A stretch of DNA of 64,000 bases. It comes from Henricia sp. BOLD:AAB3569. Taxonomy: Eukaryota > Echinodermata > Asteroidea > Spinulosida > Echinasteridae. Location of the stretch: NCBI GenBank assembly GCA_037783545.1, contig JBBELK010000329.1:3920501-3984500 (forward strand), written 5' to 3'. The notes beneath the pieces were generated by a model that had not been told where the DNA came from, made no database searches, and was given only the letters and a program-made list of their open reading frames with translations. Shown piece after piece: positions 44,421-57,800 of this stretch (its first letter is position 1; each line of letters begins with the position of its first letter). Position numbers and translations under genes: made by a program.

Positions 44421-44573
44421 TAGCGTACCCGTACCCACGCCATTCTTGCGTTTTGCTCTGATGAGTGCAAGTCGAAAAGCTTTAGCATGTCTTTGTCGTT
44501 ACTCAATTCTATATTCCGATTTTGCAATACCAAATACTTATTCATGTTGTCTGAATGTTCAATCTTTTGACAA

Positions 44574-44746
44574 GTCAGCAGCCGATTTCACGAAACCTTC
44601 CGCACTGCGTAAGCCCGCGCTTGCGCAACTTTTTATTGCGTAAGCTGCGCAACATTCCTGTAATAATTACACGCAAGCCTAGGGGGCTGATGCCATTTTC
44701 AAAAGTTGCGCAAGCTACGCAATTTTTCGTGAAATCGGCTGCTGGG
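44574..44746. mobile_element. MITE family D, intact reference copy
   Basis: Inverted ends GCAGCCGATTTCACGAAA / TTCGTGAAATCGGCTGC; centre AACATTCCTGTAATAATTAC is uninterrupted. Confidence 0.88.
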
Positions 44747-45309
44747 CCCAATTTTATGGAATTGTTTACCGTAAGCGAAGAATCCTTGCTTGCTGTAGCA
44801 AAACATTTGTGCTGACGGTAAACATATTTCATGGAATATTTTTGGCTTTGCTATATGGTAAGCATGGAAATGCAAGTCACTGCGCATGCTTATGCAGCAA
44901 AAGGAAGCAAAAATATGTTGGGAATGACTGTCTGCTACACGGAATTCGTCTGCTACGCTCGAACATACGGACAAAATGACCCAAATCAACCGTCGCGCGC
45001 TGAAGTGTGGATTTTGTAAATTCCCCAAGTACGTTTTTGTGTGTGTGGTTTTTTTCCCTCTCTGTAAAAAGATCGATGCTTCCAGTGTAATAATAAATGC
45101 ATGTGTTAAAGAAAAGGATGTTTTGTGCTCCACTGGATGATGGATCCACAGCACTGTGAAAAATGAAATTGAAAAATGGCTTCATACAATTTTTGACTGG
45201 AACAGTTCGACTGTGCGTAAAATCCCTATACCGAGAGGTGAATTTGCCCATAGTTTTGTTTTAGTTGGGCGCGCAAATCACGAAATTTCGCGTAGTTTTT
45301 TAATAGGAC

Positions 45310-46080
45310 CTGGTCGTCTATAGGTATATATGTCTGTGATTTGACCAGACGGATCCACTGATCTCCATCGGTGATGAGGGGATAGGACATTGTTTCCGGC
45401 GGTGGGGCATTGCAGCACGCGGTCGTATAAAAAACATCGTTTTGAACATTTTACCTTATTCAGTAAAATTTGAACGAATCAATAAATTCAGTGCTGTGCT
45501 ATAAACTATGTTTTATGAGAACAAGAAAGACGAAAAAAATGCTGTTATAAATAACAAGAAAGAGACAAAAGCATGTATTAAAATGTACGACTAAATAAAA
45601 TAAAACCTAACTTAGTTAAAAATAAATTTGTGACTTCGTAACTATACCTATGCCATAAAATATGAGCCTCGTCGCCCTAGAATTTTGTATCGTTGTGTAT
45701 AAATTATATTTGAAATATGAACGTAAGGAATAAACAGCTCCGTATGCAAATATAGCTCAGTTCTACTGAAATTATTATAATTACGCATTTGGTAAAAATA
45801 CAAAAATGGAAATACCTGACTAAATCATGATTAAATCTTCTAGGGCAAGCCCACTCTGCAAATTCTAAGAATTATACAACCGTTTACAAACATCTGGTAG
45901 CATTCTTTGTTCATGAAAATCCTCAATTCCTAAATAATCTAAATAATTACTGCCCAATTAAAAATTGGCCCAGTTTGGAGTTATATGGTGTGATGTGCAG
46001 CACTAAAAATTACTGACTTAAAATTTAGCTTTAAAATATATTTTCAGACCTACCTATATTTTATAGGCCTCACCGCTTTA
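45310..46080. other. AT-rich stretch, nothing recognised
   Basis: No splice-flanked reading frame, repeat or RNA gene could be supported here. Confidence 0.6.
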
Positions 46081-46085
46081 TAGTC

Positions 46086-46580
46086 ACCCCATGTCAGTTC
46101 GCCCCATTACCACTTCGGCCCATCACCACTTCGCCTCGCCGCCACTTCAAAATATTTTACAACTTTTTTTCATCGGCTAAAGTTTTAAAAGGAAAAAAAT
46201 GATGACAATTTTGCAGGAATTAAATTATCTGATGTCTAAACAGTAAAATGTAAGCAAAATAATGGAAAAAGAAATACACGTACAGACATATCCCTAACGT
46301 TCATAATAACATAAGTTACGGTCAGACTGAAATACTGTCAGGAGATGGGCAAAGTGGCGATGGGGCGAAGTGGCGTTGGGGCAAAGTGGCGATGGGGCAA
46401 AGTGGTGATGGGGAAAAGTGGTGATGGGGAAAAGTGGTGATGGGGAAAAGTGGCGATGGGGCGAAGTGGCGATGGGGCGAAGTGGCGATGGGGCGAAGCG
46501 ACAATGGGGTGAAGTGGTATGGGGCGAACTGACTTTGGGTGAAGTAGAAATAGGGCGAAGTGACCGACAGCGGCCTCACC
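46086..46580. mobile_element. MITE family H, copy 2, with 18-bp minisatellite
   Basis: GTTCGCCCCATTACCACTTC near 46096 is the inverse of the right half, which is a run of about ten GGGGCGAAGTGGCGAT 16-18-bp units (46346-46530). Confidence 0.85.
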
Positions 46581-47130
46581 CATAAATATTTGATCACTTG
46601 GCTCAAATATAAAAAAGGACAATTTCTAAATTGTATGAGAAATGATTATGTATAAAAATGTGTTGCATACTGATAAACTTCTAGTTACATGAATATACAA
46701 AATAGAGGAACTCTTTGTATCAAAATTACTAGCACCAGAATTAATTAATGCTTAGATTAAAAGCAAATGGCTGACTGTGTATTTAAAAAATCAGTGAGGT
46801 ACAAACAAATCAATTTCAATTTTCTACTAAAAATTTTGCTAAAATGCTGAAAATGGGCCAACGTACAAATAGCACTCTCACTCATGGCAGTAGATTTCAA
46901 AAATTAAAATTTTACAAAATTTAAAAAAAAAAAAATTTAAAGCCAAGTTTAGCTCACCTTTGCTGAAGTAAATCTTCAATGTTATCTGAATAATGCATAT
47001 GCATACCATGAAATGCAAATTATTTCTACAAGTTATTTTGCATATTCATGATGCAAATTAACATGCATTTTTTAAACATCAGAATGAGACCAATTGCAGT
47101 ACAGCAATAGGAATGCGAAATATCTCGTCA

Positions 47131-48862
47131 TCATAAATATTTTTCACACATGTACAACAAACTATTGTTGTCGCATTTCTTTTCGTTCCACCTGGTGCGG
47201 CTGTTCTGTGATACGCAGTTGCGATTGCCGTGGGAATTCGTCAGCGGAGAGCCCACTTTCCAGCGGGTGAAGGACACGGGGTCACCTGAGGCCCACTCCC
47301 ATTGGCCGATAGAGTGTTTGTCGTTCAAACCTGAAAAAGCGGAAAAATGTATGAAACTGTCAAAATTATTGTTATTAAAGCCTGTTTGACTGCAAAAAGA
47401 CCTTACTCAAATGGAAGATACAATAATTCCACCCAAGATGAACTTTTTATGAGAAAATAATAGAGAATAAACCTTAACTGTTCAGAAGTATAATTCAATT
47501 AATCTTAATTTTAAACGCTTTGTATCTAAACTCCTCAAAAAAGTTCGGAAAGTCAAGTTTGACTGACGATTTCTCTCTTGTTACTAAATCATTTCCCCTG
47601 AATTTGGTATCATTGGAAAGCCCTGTTATTGCTCTTTACAGTGATGTGTCATTTGTTATGATTAATCAATTGGGGGATGTGCAGTATAGCGGAATACAGG
47701 GGTGGTTGGAGGATAGGAATGTGTCAATGCACTTTTTGACAATAGCAATGCATTTTGTGACATTTCACTTTACACCCGCCCCCGTATTCCGCTATACTGC
47801 ACATCCCCCAATTGCTTAATCATAACAAATGACACATCACCGTAAAGAGGAATAACAAGGCTTTCCAATGATATAAAATTCAAGGAAAATTATTTTGCAA
47901 CAAGAGAGAAATCATCAGTCAAACATGACTTTCCGAACTTTTTTTGAGGAGTTTATTTTGTTATTGCGCTCATTTTTGTTTGTACAGTGTACTCTCTTTT
48001 GCAAGCTATTAATAGGTCTCACCAATCCATATTTCTCTCATTTCCACCTGAGTGCGAACCCAGTTGTAGACTTTGCCAGTTGCTATGGTTATTAAGTTGC
48101 CTTGGTAACTGTAGAGAAAACACGAAATTCACCATAAAATAGTTTAAAAGTCAAGAAAGCCTGAAGATAATATTTTACAGGACTTTAAACCTGTCAAATT
48201 ATCCATTTAGTGAAACAAGATATATCGCATATTTCACAGGCTAGCCAAAGATACAAGCAGTCAAACTTTTGTATCAAGTTGATGTAAAAGTACTTTTTGT
48301 TGCTCTTCACTCGTGTGTCGCAGGTTCGAATCCTGTCTGGGCCAGCATGTATTTTTTTAAAGTTCCAGCTCGATTTCAAGAGTTTCCCTGTGTACCCACC
48401 ATACAATATTTTCCTCCTAACTCTGAAATCGACTATTTCTTTGCTATTTTCTTCTATAAAAGTTTTATGTTAATACAAGCTATAGTGCTACAAATCATTG
48501 GTTTTAGTATCACAGGCCTTGACATTAACCAAGGCCACCAAAGCAAACAAGGCCAATGGCCTCATGCCCTGCTGAGTTGGCCCTAATGCCCCTTCAAGAT
48601 ATACACTTTCTGAGGACAACTTGGCCAGCATGCCCTATCCCAGGCCTTGACATTAACCAAGGCCACTGTGGCCAATGGCTTCATGCCCTGCTGAGTTGGC
48701 CCTGATGCCCCTTCAAGATATACACGTTCAGAGGCCAATAAAATAAAACATTGAAAACACAACCCAAAACAACGTACCTTTCTCTACAGATTCTCTGAGC
48801 ATCATTCCAAGTCTTCGGCTCAGTCGCTAGGAGGTAGCACGTTCCATCCAGTTCTAGCCAAT
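47131..48862 (-). CDS. FREM1: FREM1 exons: C-terminal C-type lectin domain
   Basis: Three exons, 48778-48862, 48023-48108 and 47131-47330, join in phase to give WLELDGTCYLLATEPKTW, NDAQRICRESYQGNLITIA, REIWIGLND, WEWASGDPVSFTRW, NCVSQNSRTRWNEKKCD and YMCEKYL-stop. The fold cysteines and the WIGLND core are all present. The EPN/QPD sugar-binding triad is absent and WND is WNE, so classical calcium-dependent sugar binding is unlikely, as in vertebrate FREM1. Confidence 0.93.
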
Positions 48863-51800
48863 CTATTCAACACCAATAAAATATCAAATCGCTTAAGTTT
48901 GGGTCTAGAACTGCCTCTAGTTGATTGGGACAACTGTAGCATGGCCTCCGACTACAGCATGGTGTACTGTGCCATACACAGAGTATTTATTTTTAGCCAG
49001 CCAGGGGCCAATTTCATAAAGCTGTTTAGCAGAAAAATTTGCTTAATCCAAAATTTGTTTGCTTTATAAAAATGGGTTAATAGTCAAGATTGTATGTCAA
49101 CTTGTGTTCTTAGCAAGAATAGCAGATATTCTTGTGAAAAACACAAGTTGACATGCAATTTTGAATATTAACCAATTTCTATAAAGCAACCAATTTTTGG
49201 ACTAAGCAAATTTTTCTGCTAAACAGCTTTATGAAATTGGCCCCGGGAGAGCTGCATTTTCACTCACGATAAGTCTTTCCAACTCGCGGCATTGCTTTTG
49301 CGTTTTTACAACCAATACATTATGTCCCCAGCTGTGAAAATGTGTCAAGTTTTCTTTTTATTTCTTATTAGACAACTGTTATTTTATTTCACCCCAAAAT
49401 CACAGTACCCCACATGGAAATATACCACAAACTTCAATCAATAAAGCAAACTCTTTAAAACCCCATTGATCTGTGTGGACTTGCAGGGCCTTGTACATCC
49501 TCTTAAAACAGTGCCCCTTTAACGCACTCCCTAACTCCTGCGTACATTGGCCCTGTTGAAACCGGCCCCATTTCGCGGTGGAACAAGCAACAGAAATCTT
49601 ATCGCCTCTGCTGGACCAATCAGGACGCTTGGCAGTGCATTGCAGCATGATTGCAGGCATTCAAATGTAATGCGCGCAGATTGTAAACACCGTGCATGCA
49701 TGTGATACATATACTCGGTAATGCTGGCCGTTGTCCGCGTCGGCGATTGGATGCTATTTAAAGCATACTGGGGAATCCGTTCCAGTACATTTGTCAGCAT
49801 GCATCCCTGTTATTAATTTGAAAAACTGCAGAGTAAATTAAGATCGTCGTTTGAAAGTTTGGTAGGAATGGGACAGTCAAAAGGAACGGAACCCAATACA
49901 ATTTCTGGAAAGTATAGAAATCGTTTCTTTTCGGCATAACATGACCGAATTGATTAAATTACATCAAAATGACTCGGGCGTGAGTTGGCTCAAGACAACA
50001 GCCGCTCACTCCACAGATTTCCTCAGGGTATTGTCACGTCGCTTTGCGGAGTGGAAATTCCCTGAGATCTCAGGATGGGCCTTGTAATGGTCTTAGTTGA
50101 ATATTTGGAAGGTCAGTTCGTAAAGCACTGCAGCCGATTTCACGAAACAAATGCGTAGCTTGCGCAATTTTTGGAAATGGCATAAGCCCTATAGGCTTGT
50201 GTGTAATTATCATAGGAATGTTGCGCAGCTTTACGCAGTGCGTAAGGATTCGTGAAATCGGCTGCTGGTGCATTAAACCATTGATTTGGTTCAAATTTAA
50301 ATTTAGTCAACTTTTATATTTTTGTAATAACGATTTTAAAAAAAGGGAAAAAAAGGTCTGTCTGCCTCACCTTCCCCGCATACTGTCTCTTGATTGGTCG
50401 TATCATCGGCTTGAATATGACTCCATTCGACGCGGACCCACCGGTTCCCATCGCACATGTACCTGGTGCCGGTAGTCGCTTCAATCTGGAACACGTTCTT
50501 GCTTGTGTTTGTGCAGTCTGGGGGAGGTTGTAGCTGTGATACCAGACCAATAAACATAGTTAAGATTGTGTCCGAATTATTTGGGTGTGCCTTGATCTCA
50601 AACAAGATTCTATGGAAAGTGATTAAAGGCCCTGTAGATGATCTGTTTTTGAGCGATTCTGCGAATAAAACCATTATAAATCAAAAGACAGACATCAACA
50701 AACTCATCCCAAGAAATTTCAGCTTTGTCAAATGTACCACGTTTAAAAAAACCATGAAAATCCATATGCATTTTCCTGGTCTTGGCGGGGTGTTTCAAAT
50801 ATTCGTTCTCAGTTGATCGGGTACTATGTGGCTTGCGTCATGCACTCTGTGGCGCACATACTGCATGTGCGCGCGATCCATAAAAATGCATCGCGTTGGA
50901 ACACGCACATGCAGTACACAGCGCCCATGCATTTTGGACCGCGTAGATGCGAACCAAAAATAAGTAAATCATTTGCAAACGATCTGAATAATTTCATCTT
51001 TACGGATTATTTTCTGGTAAAATTATATAATTTTGAGCGAAAACCTTTCATTGGATAGTTGCTGTTAATTCAATCTTTACTTTCAGAACTTTTCCCCTGT
51101 AAACTCGTCGATTACTTTTTGGGGTCATTGCAAATGATCCACTGGGCCTTTAAGCCATCAGCCTAATATCTACCAATTGACTGGGTCTGTAGTTTGGTAC
51201 AACATAATCTGAAATGAGTATTGACTGAAGTAGCTGGGTTGGAATGAGACATGGTTTTTGAGATATGGTACGTCACAAAACATGACCCTCCTTCATGGAG
51301 AAATCCAATTAGAAATTATCATCAAATTTATTCACCTCGGAGGTCCCTGGGTTATAATCCCTAAAATATAATCACTTATTCCCACTTGATAATTGGGGCA
51401 ACCTGGGCAGGAGTTTGGGGCGTATGATATCTGGGAGGGGTGGTTATCTCATTGTATGGCTTGTTAAGCTCACGTGATAGCCAATCCCAATCAGTGAGGA
51501 ACAACTGCATTACCGCGATTCGGTACTACCAGTTGGCTTCATAGCTCAATTGGTAGGGCGTCTGCACGTTAAGCAGAAGGTCCGCGGTTCAAATCCCAGT
51601 GGAGCCAAGTTGCTTTTCACTGCATCCAGATTTCCCCAAACTCGATCATGGACATTTGTCCAAATTTGTATCAAATTAATTCACCTCGGCGGTCCCTGGG
51701 TTATAATCCCTAAAAATATAATCACTTATTCCCAGAAATTATTAAAGCAGAATTTCTTAATAAACACCAACTACGTGTATTTTTTTCCTGAGTAAAATCC

Positions 51801-54800
51801 TTTAAAGGTAAAAACTATCAATTTTTGTGCTATTCGAAACTTAGGAGGAAAATTGTAAGGCCTTATCAGGATTCCAATCCGAGACCTCCGACTCACCGGG
51901 CAGACACTCTAACCAGCTGAGCTATGAGGCACAGTGATATATTCCCTCAGGTTTAACAGTAGACTTACTGACTGATCGGATACTCCTAACTGTGGTACTT
52001 CAGGCTGACCATGTGACAAGTCCGTTAGAGTTTCACTTTCCGTTTTCACAGATGACCCAGTGACGGAAGGTTTACTGGGACGGCCGTGCACAACTCCTGG
52101 GAATGGTTGCAGCTGGTGGGACTTGGAGGATGAGGATTGAGAAGAGGGTCGGCTGTGGGCTATGGTTTGGGTTGAGGCTATGCTATGCAGCTGTGACAGA
52201 GGGGAAAGTATGCAGAATAACAAGAATGACAAGGATAAAATGCAATCCTGGATGGCAGGTGGTAAACATACGACACGAAAGGGGAAGCGGGTAAAATTCT
52301 TGTTACATTAGCACAACTTTATTGATGTCTATGTATCTTTTAAAGAAACCCTCTGAAACTTTTTCTATAGAGTGAATCAGCCAGTATACTACTATATGAA
52401 TACGACTAAGAGTATGTTTTTACAAAGCACGATTACTGTTTCCGAATTGCTTTGGTGCCAATAGTACTTAAACAGCTTTGAACTGCAACCTACTTGGAGA
52501 AGTTATATTGCCAGCTGATAATTAGGGAATAAAAGTGGGTTTGGCCGGTCTTAAACATACGTTTAAAACCAGCTAGGGGTGCCTGGACGCTGATAATGAT
52601 TCATAAATATTTGTGTGTGTAAATCGGTAAAACTCACCAAATTTATTTGTCGTTTTGCATTCATTTTTTTCCTTCATCGCGTTGTTCGTTCAAACTGCTA
52701 GCTGTGACTCGAGTTGTTTGTTAGATCTCGCGCATTACGCGTAATGCAGGCGTTTTGTGTACGCGCATGACCGGATAGATTTTGTCACAGTGCACATTTT
52801 GCTTTCGGGAGCGTGCAGTTTCTGTGTGCGTGTGCCATACGCACTGACTAAGACGCAGGCACAAACGCGAGCCAGCCGGCCGGTCTTTATCACTGGTCTT
52901 TATCATACGTTTAAAACTGGCCACGTGATTTGCTCTCGGCCAATAGGGATGCATAAACTGTATAAGGTATTTATGAATGCTTTTTAAATGGGGTACTTTG
53001 CTTTAACTGCCATGCGCACATAGTGCGGCTAATACTTTCATCTGCATTGGCAAAACATTTTTTGCCAGTAGAAACGTGCTCTAAGAGCATTGCATGATCT
53101 ATCCTGTAACTTGCCATTTTTAAAGTGGTCAAATGCAACGTAAAATCTTCTCTTTGCTTGAAAAGGAAGTTCAAGCAAATGTACTGGACAGAAACTTCTG
53201 CAAACTTACTGTCCACACAGTTGTTGAGCCATTCCTCCAGATACTAGCAGGTTGACTATCCACCCTTGAACTGGGTCTTGATAGAACAGATTGTCCATTG
53301 GAGACTCGACCAGGAGTCTTGGGATGACCTCCGGCAGGAGCAGGGTTGGGGTCTTGGCCTGTGAAGGCTGTTGCTCTACCAGACCCTGGGTGACTGCTTG
53401 CTGACTGTCGATCAGGATAATAAGGATCCTGAAATCCAGGATTTTGGCCTGCTTCTGGTGGAGGATATTGTGGATTCCAACGCTGATTGGATGGGTATTG
53501 AGGTACAGGTCCCTGGTTCTGGGGGTTACTGGGTCCTTGGTTTTGAGGACGTCTGCCGTTAGAACTAGGATTGAAGGTACTTTGACCTTGGAAGCTGGGT
53601 CCCTGAAAATTGGTGTCAGGAGTGGGATAGCGGTCTTGATTAGGAACGTATGGCTGAGGGTTCCTATTGTGAGCGGGCCAAACTGGATTTCCCTGGGAAT
53701 CAACGTGAGGTACATATGATCCGTCTGGGTATGTCCTGGGTGGGGTTCCTCCATCGTGGCTTTGTGGGTAGACTTTGGGGTTATGTGGGTAGACTTCGGG
53801 GTTCTGCGGGTACACTTCAGGGTTCTGCGGGTACACTTCAGGGTTCTGCGGGTATACTTCGGGGTTCTGCGGGTACACTTCGGGGTTCTGCGGGTACACT
53901 TCGGGGTTCTGCGGGTACACTTCAGGGTTTTGTGGGTACACTTCGGGGTTTTGTGGGTACACTTCGGGGTTTTGTGGGTACACTTCGGGGTTTTGTGGGT
54001 ATGTTTCAGGGTTCTGCGGGTACACTTCAGGGTTCTGGGGGTACACTCCAGGGGTCTCTGGGTAAACTCCAGCATCCTGCGGATACACTTCAGGATTTTG
54101 TGGATACACCAGCGGATATTCAGATCCAAATCTTGGATTTGGGTTGTGGGGGTACGGGTGGCCAGTGTCTCCCTCTCCTGGAATAAGATCAGGCGGGCAG
54201 CATTCCACCCCGTGCTGTGGCACAAACTGCCCCTGATGGGTACCGCTCTGAGGCACATTTGGGGAACCTGCGACCTCAATAGGGTACCCGTCAGGGTATT
54301 GCGGGGGTAGACCTGGCTGTTGGGGATAGACCACGGCATCTTGTTGTTGAATGGGGGGACCTGGGTAGGGGATCCCTCCATGGTTAGGGCAACATGAGGA
54401 AAGGACATCTGGATGAACGTCACCTTCGCTTGGACAACATGATGGTAAAGTATCGGTTACGGTTACTCCGTGATTTTCACCCTTGCAGGCACCTAGAAGA
54501 TAAAGACAAGCAATTACTTGTCAGATTGACTTTAAGCCTTGGTCACATTTCTGCTACAATCATTTTTCAGAAAAATACAAGTAAGTTTTTCTGACAATAA
54601 CTAGAAATTAGTGGTGGATTCAGGCTCATTCAAACATGAACATAAATTCCTTGTGGTACTCTATCGGACACCTCCTGGAATTTCACGGTACCACGCAAAC
54701 GTTTCGTTCTATTTTCGTAGTGATGGTCTCAAAAACTTGGCCAACTGTGTGTGACATCCGACTCATTTCTTTAGGACAGTCACATATCCAAATTATTTTT

Positions 54801-57800
54801 AACAATGTTTTGTCACAGTAAATTTTGTCACATGTTATTCTGGCTAGCGCCTGCTGCACACCTTTGCGATTTACCGGCCAATCGGACACCGGACCATTGG
54901 ATTCGGAAAAATCAAACAAGTTTGATTTGCTCCGGTCTATGGTGTACGGTCAGACCGGCCCGAATTCTTTTAGCGCACACCTTTCCGGTATGTGGTCCGA
55001 GGTGTGCAGCGAGCTTAAAGGGACACACCGGCTTTGTTGGGCTATTTTGGGCTCGAAATAGACCCATACATTATTCTGAAGCGCTTTCCAGAGTAAATTA
55101 GATATATCCTGAAAAGACGTCGTCAAATTTGGCCGTTTTGGAGCATTTTTTTAAAAATTCAAGGTCACGTGACTTTTCGGAACCAGATTCTGGTTCGGAA
55201 AAGTCACGTGGTCTTGTGAGTTAGTTGTATTTCCAGCCGTAAAAACCAGCGCGAAGTGAGAGTTGCTTTTGTCATTCGCGGTTGGTTTCTCTTCTTGTTG
55301 GAAAATAATGTCCTACGAACACTATGTACATAGAAGGGTTTCTGGGTGTCGATATGGAGTGAGGACGAGAGATGATCTCTCAGATTTTCGTGTCTTCGCT
55401 TCGCGTTCGCGGCAATAAATAATATCCAAAGAAAAAACAGCATAGGCCTATTGAGGGCGCTAAAGACACCAAAACGTTGCGTTCGGTGTGCTTCCTCGAG
55501 TCAGCGCTGACCCGAGGGATCATGCAAGGAATCAAGGTTAAACACGTGTCGACCCATATCGAACGCCACCTTTATTTACAAACACATGATACGTAATACA
55601 TCGCGACGGCTGGTAAAGCGTATAGCCCAACATTTGTCTCTTTTGATAAAGTTTAAACATTTCTAGTTAATTACGTGACATTTTGATAATTTGTTTCCAC
55701 AACGACCATTGAAATATTATTTTCAAGGATGCTAGATTGCTACATTATGTAAACAGTAAGCCGGTATGTCCATTTAAGACTGCAAAGCAATATATTACCA
55801 TCTTTAGAGTCCTTAATAATCACAGTCAGTTTGTCATGTTCTCCGAGTACGGCATTCACAGGTGAGTTCAACCCCAGACGGAACCGTTCCCGGTTTTCCT
55901 CAAATTCATCTGCGATGATTTCAACGTCCCACGTCGCCACGCCAACACCGGGGTCAAACTGCAGCTGTCGCGCTCTGGGCGGTGCGAAATCCTGGCCAGC
56001 CACGGCCGTGAGATCGCCAACTTCTATGTCAATGAACGAGGATAACGCGAGGTAGCCGGACCGCACAACGTTGATCTGAAGTGTACCGACAGTTTCGCAT
56101 ACCATGTAGTCGCTGCGTGTGAATTGGATGTTTGGCCACTTGAACTCAAATCTATGGAAAAGCAAAAATAACACCATCAAACATGCATCTCTTAATTAAA
56201 GAAAGTAAAGGTCATGCTTGTACATTGTAATTACAAGCCCATTACAGTGCCCATCTCTCTTTCGTTAGCGAGGCCAGACTCCTCTAGGTCGAGTTTGCTG
56301 TGGGGGAGTTCACCACTCCTCCCACACAATGAGGTAAAGTGCCTTGCCCAAGGGCAAAAGACATTGGTTGCAATAGGACTTGCACTCACATTATTTAATT
56401 GTGAGTCAAACACTATCCATTACACCACATCAGACATCAATCTTATTGTTCAAATAAATTACTCCGATCCCACTTGACGATGATGGTATTTTTATTATTA
56501 TTAGGAGACATTTAGATACACATGAATGCTGTTCACATTTTACAGTAGTACAGTAAAATATGTTATCTAAAAAACTTGATTCCTCAGGATTCCTTTTCAG
56601 CAACATTACATCTCTTACCTTTGACTCATCAGGGCGTTCCCACTGCAGTCATAGACAGAGAACAAAAAGCTGTCGCTATACACTCGGACGTTTTCTTTCA
56701 GGATATACATGATGCTTCGGTCATTGACTTGCTGTTGGGTAAACTGACCCTGGACACGCTGTCTTGTGGCAAGATCTTCCAGGAAACCGTGTTGCGGTTC
56801 TTGAGTTATCGTGTACGTTATTCCGTCGGCTGTGCATTGGTCTTCCGCGTAGAGGGTCTGTTGACTTAGGATGAATGCGTATCGACCGTTGCGAGTCTCC
56901 ATTTTTATCGGAACGAGATTGGTGACCAATCGCGGGGGTTCGCTGTCCAACCGGTCGATATTGATGGTGAAAGTTACGGGGTGGTTGATGACTGAGCCGC
57001 GGACTTGGAAACCTTCGTTGGTGTTGTCCGTGATGATGAATGAAAAACTGTCTGTGTCGGTCTGGCCGAGCCGCGGGTCATGTTGGTAGGAGAGATCGTG
57101 GGTGTTTACATCGTGCTGGGTAAATTGGTTGGTAACTGGTGCTCCGCCAAGAATAAGGCTTCCAAACTGAGGAGGGTGCGTGATGATGAATGTAACGCTT
57201 TGTGGAGGTGTGTCTTGGTCTATGGCTTCTAAGTTTGAGGGTCGTATAACTTGCAACCCACCCTCTGGGATCTCAAGGGGCTCTTTTATGACCAGAGCGG
57301 GGAGAGCATTGTCAACCGGTATGACTATGATATGGAAAGTGTCGTTTCTAGTCTGGTATCCGTTAGTGACGCTGAACTGGAAGTTATCATTTTGGATGCG
57401 GTCGGTCCGTTTATGAACGTAAATCACACGTTGCCCGACGATTTCCAGTTGGGTGAAGGACGAGATGGGAACACCAGGGTGTGAAATGTCCTCCAATTGG
57501 CCTTCGGTCGGTAGGTTCTTTATCGCAAACGAAAAATCGCCCAGGTTGTTGCTGTTATCAAAAGCCGCTAAACACTCGGGAGGGATAATCACAAATTCCC
57601 CTTCCCGTACCTCTATGCCCCTGTTGATCAATTGTAATGGTTCCCGTTTAGTGTTAGTGATGTCAATGCGAAAACTCTGCTTCCCCGTTGAGTGCACGCC
57701 GTCAGTTACGGCAAAACGAAAACGGTCAAGACCTTTGGAGCCTAAATCCGAGGTGTGGAGATATCGGATGCGGTTTAAGTCCAAGTCTTCCTGAGTGAAA

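Noticed and set aside
47520-47819. A 99-codon plus-strand frame, with a similar one at 1885-2235
   Set aside because: Both lie in copies of the palindromic MITE family A; the similarity is element identity, not protein conservation.
51535-51607. A functional tRNA gene with GTT anticodon
   Set aside because: Base 33 is C, the T stem does not pair and a shared SINE tail follows; a second truncated copy exists at 11916.
53650-54310. Two long plus-strand reading frames (178 and 184 codons) over the heptad repeat
   Set aside because: They are mirror frames of the 21-bp coding minisatellite of FREM1; no splice or start context and pure repeat composition.
53206-54423. A 405-codon minus-strand frame overlapping the proline-rich exon
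   Set aside because: It is a frame-shifted shadow (HKTPKCT-type repeats) of the 21-bp unit. The other frame joins in phase with the downstream exon and is proline-rich as expected for a linker.
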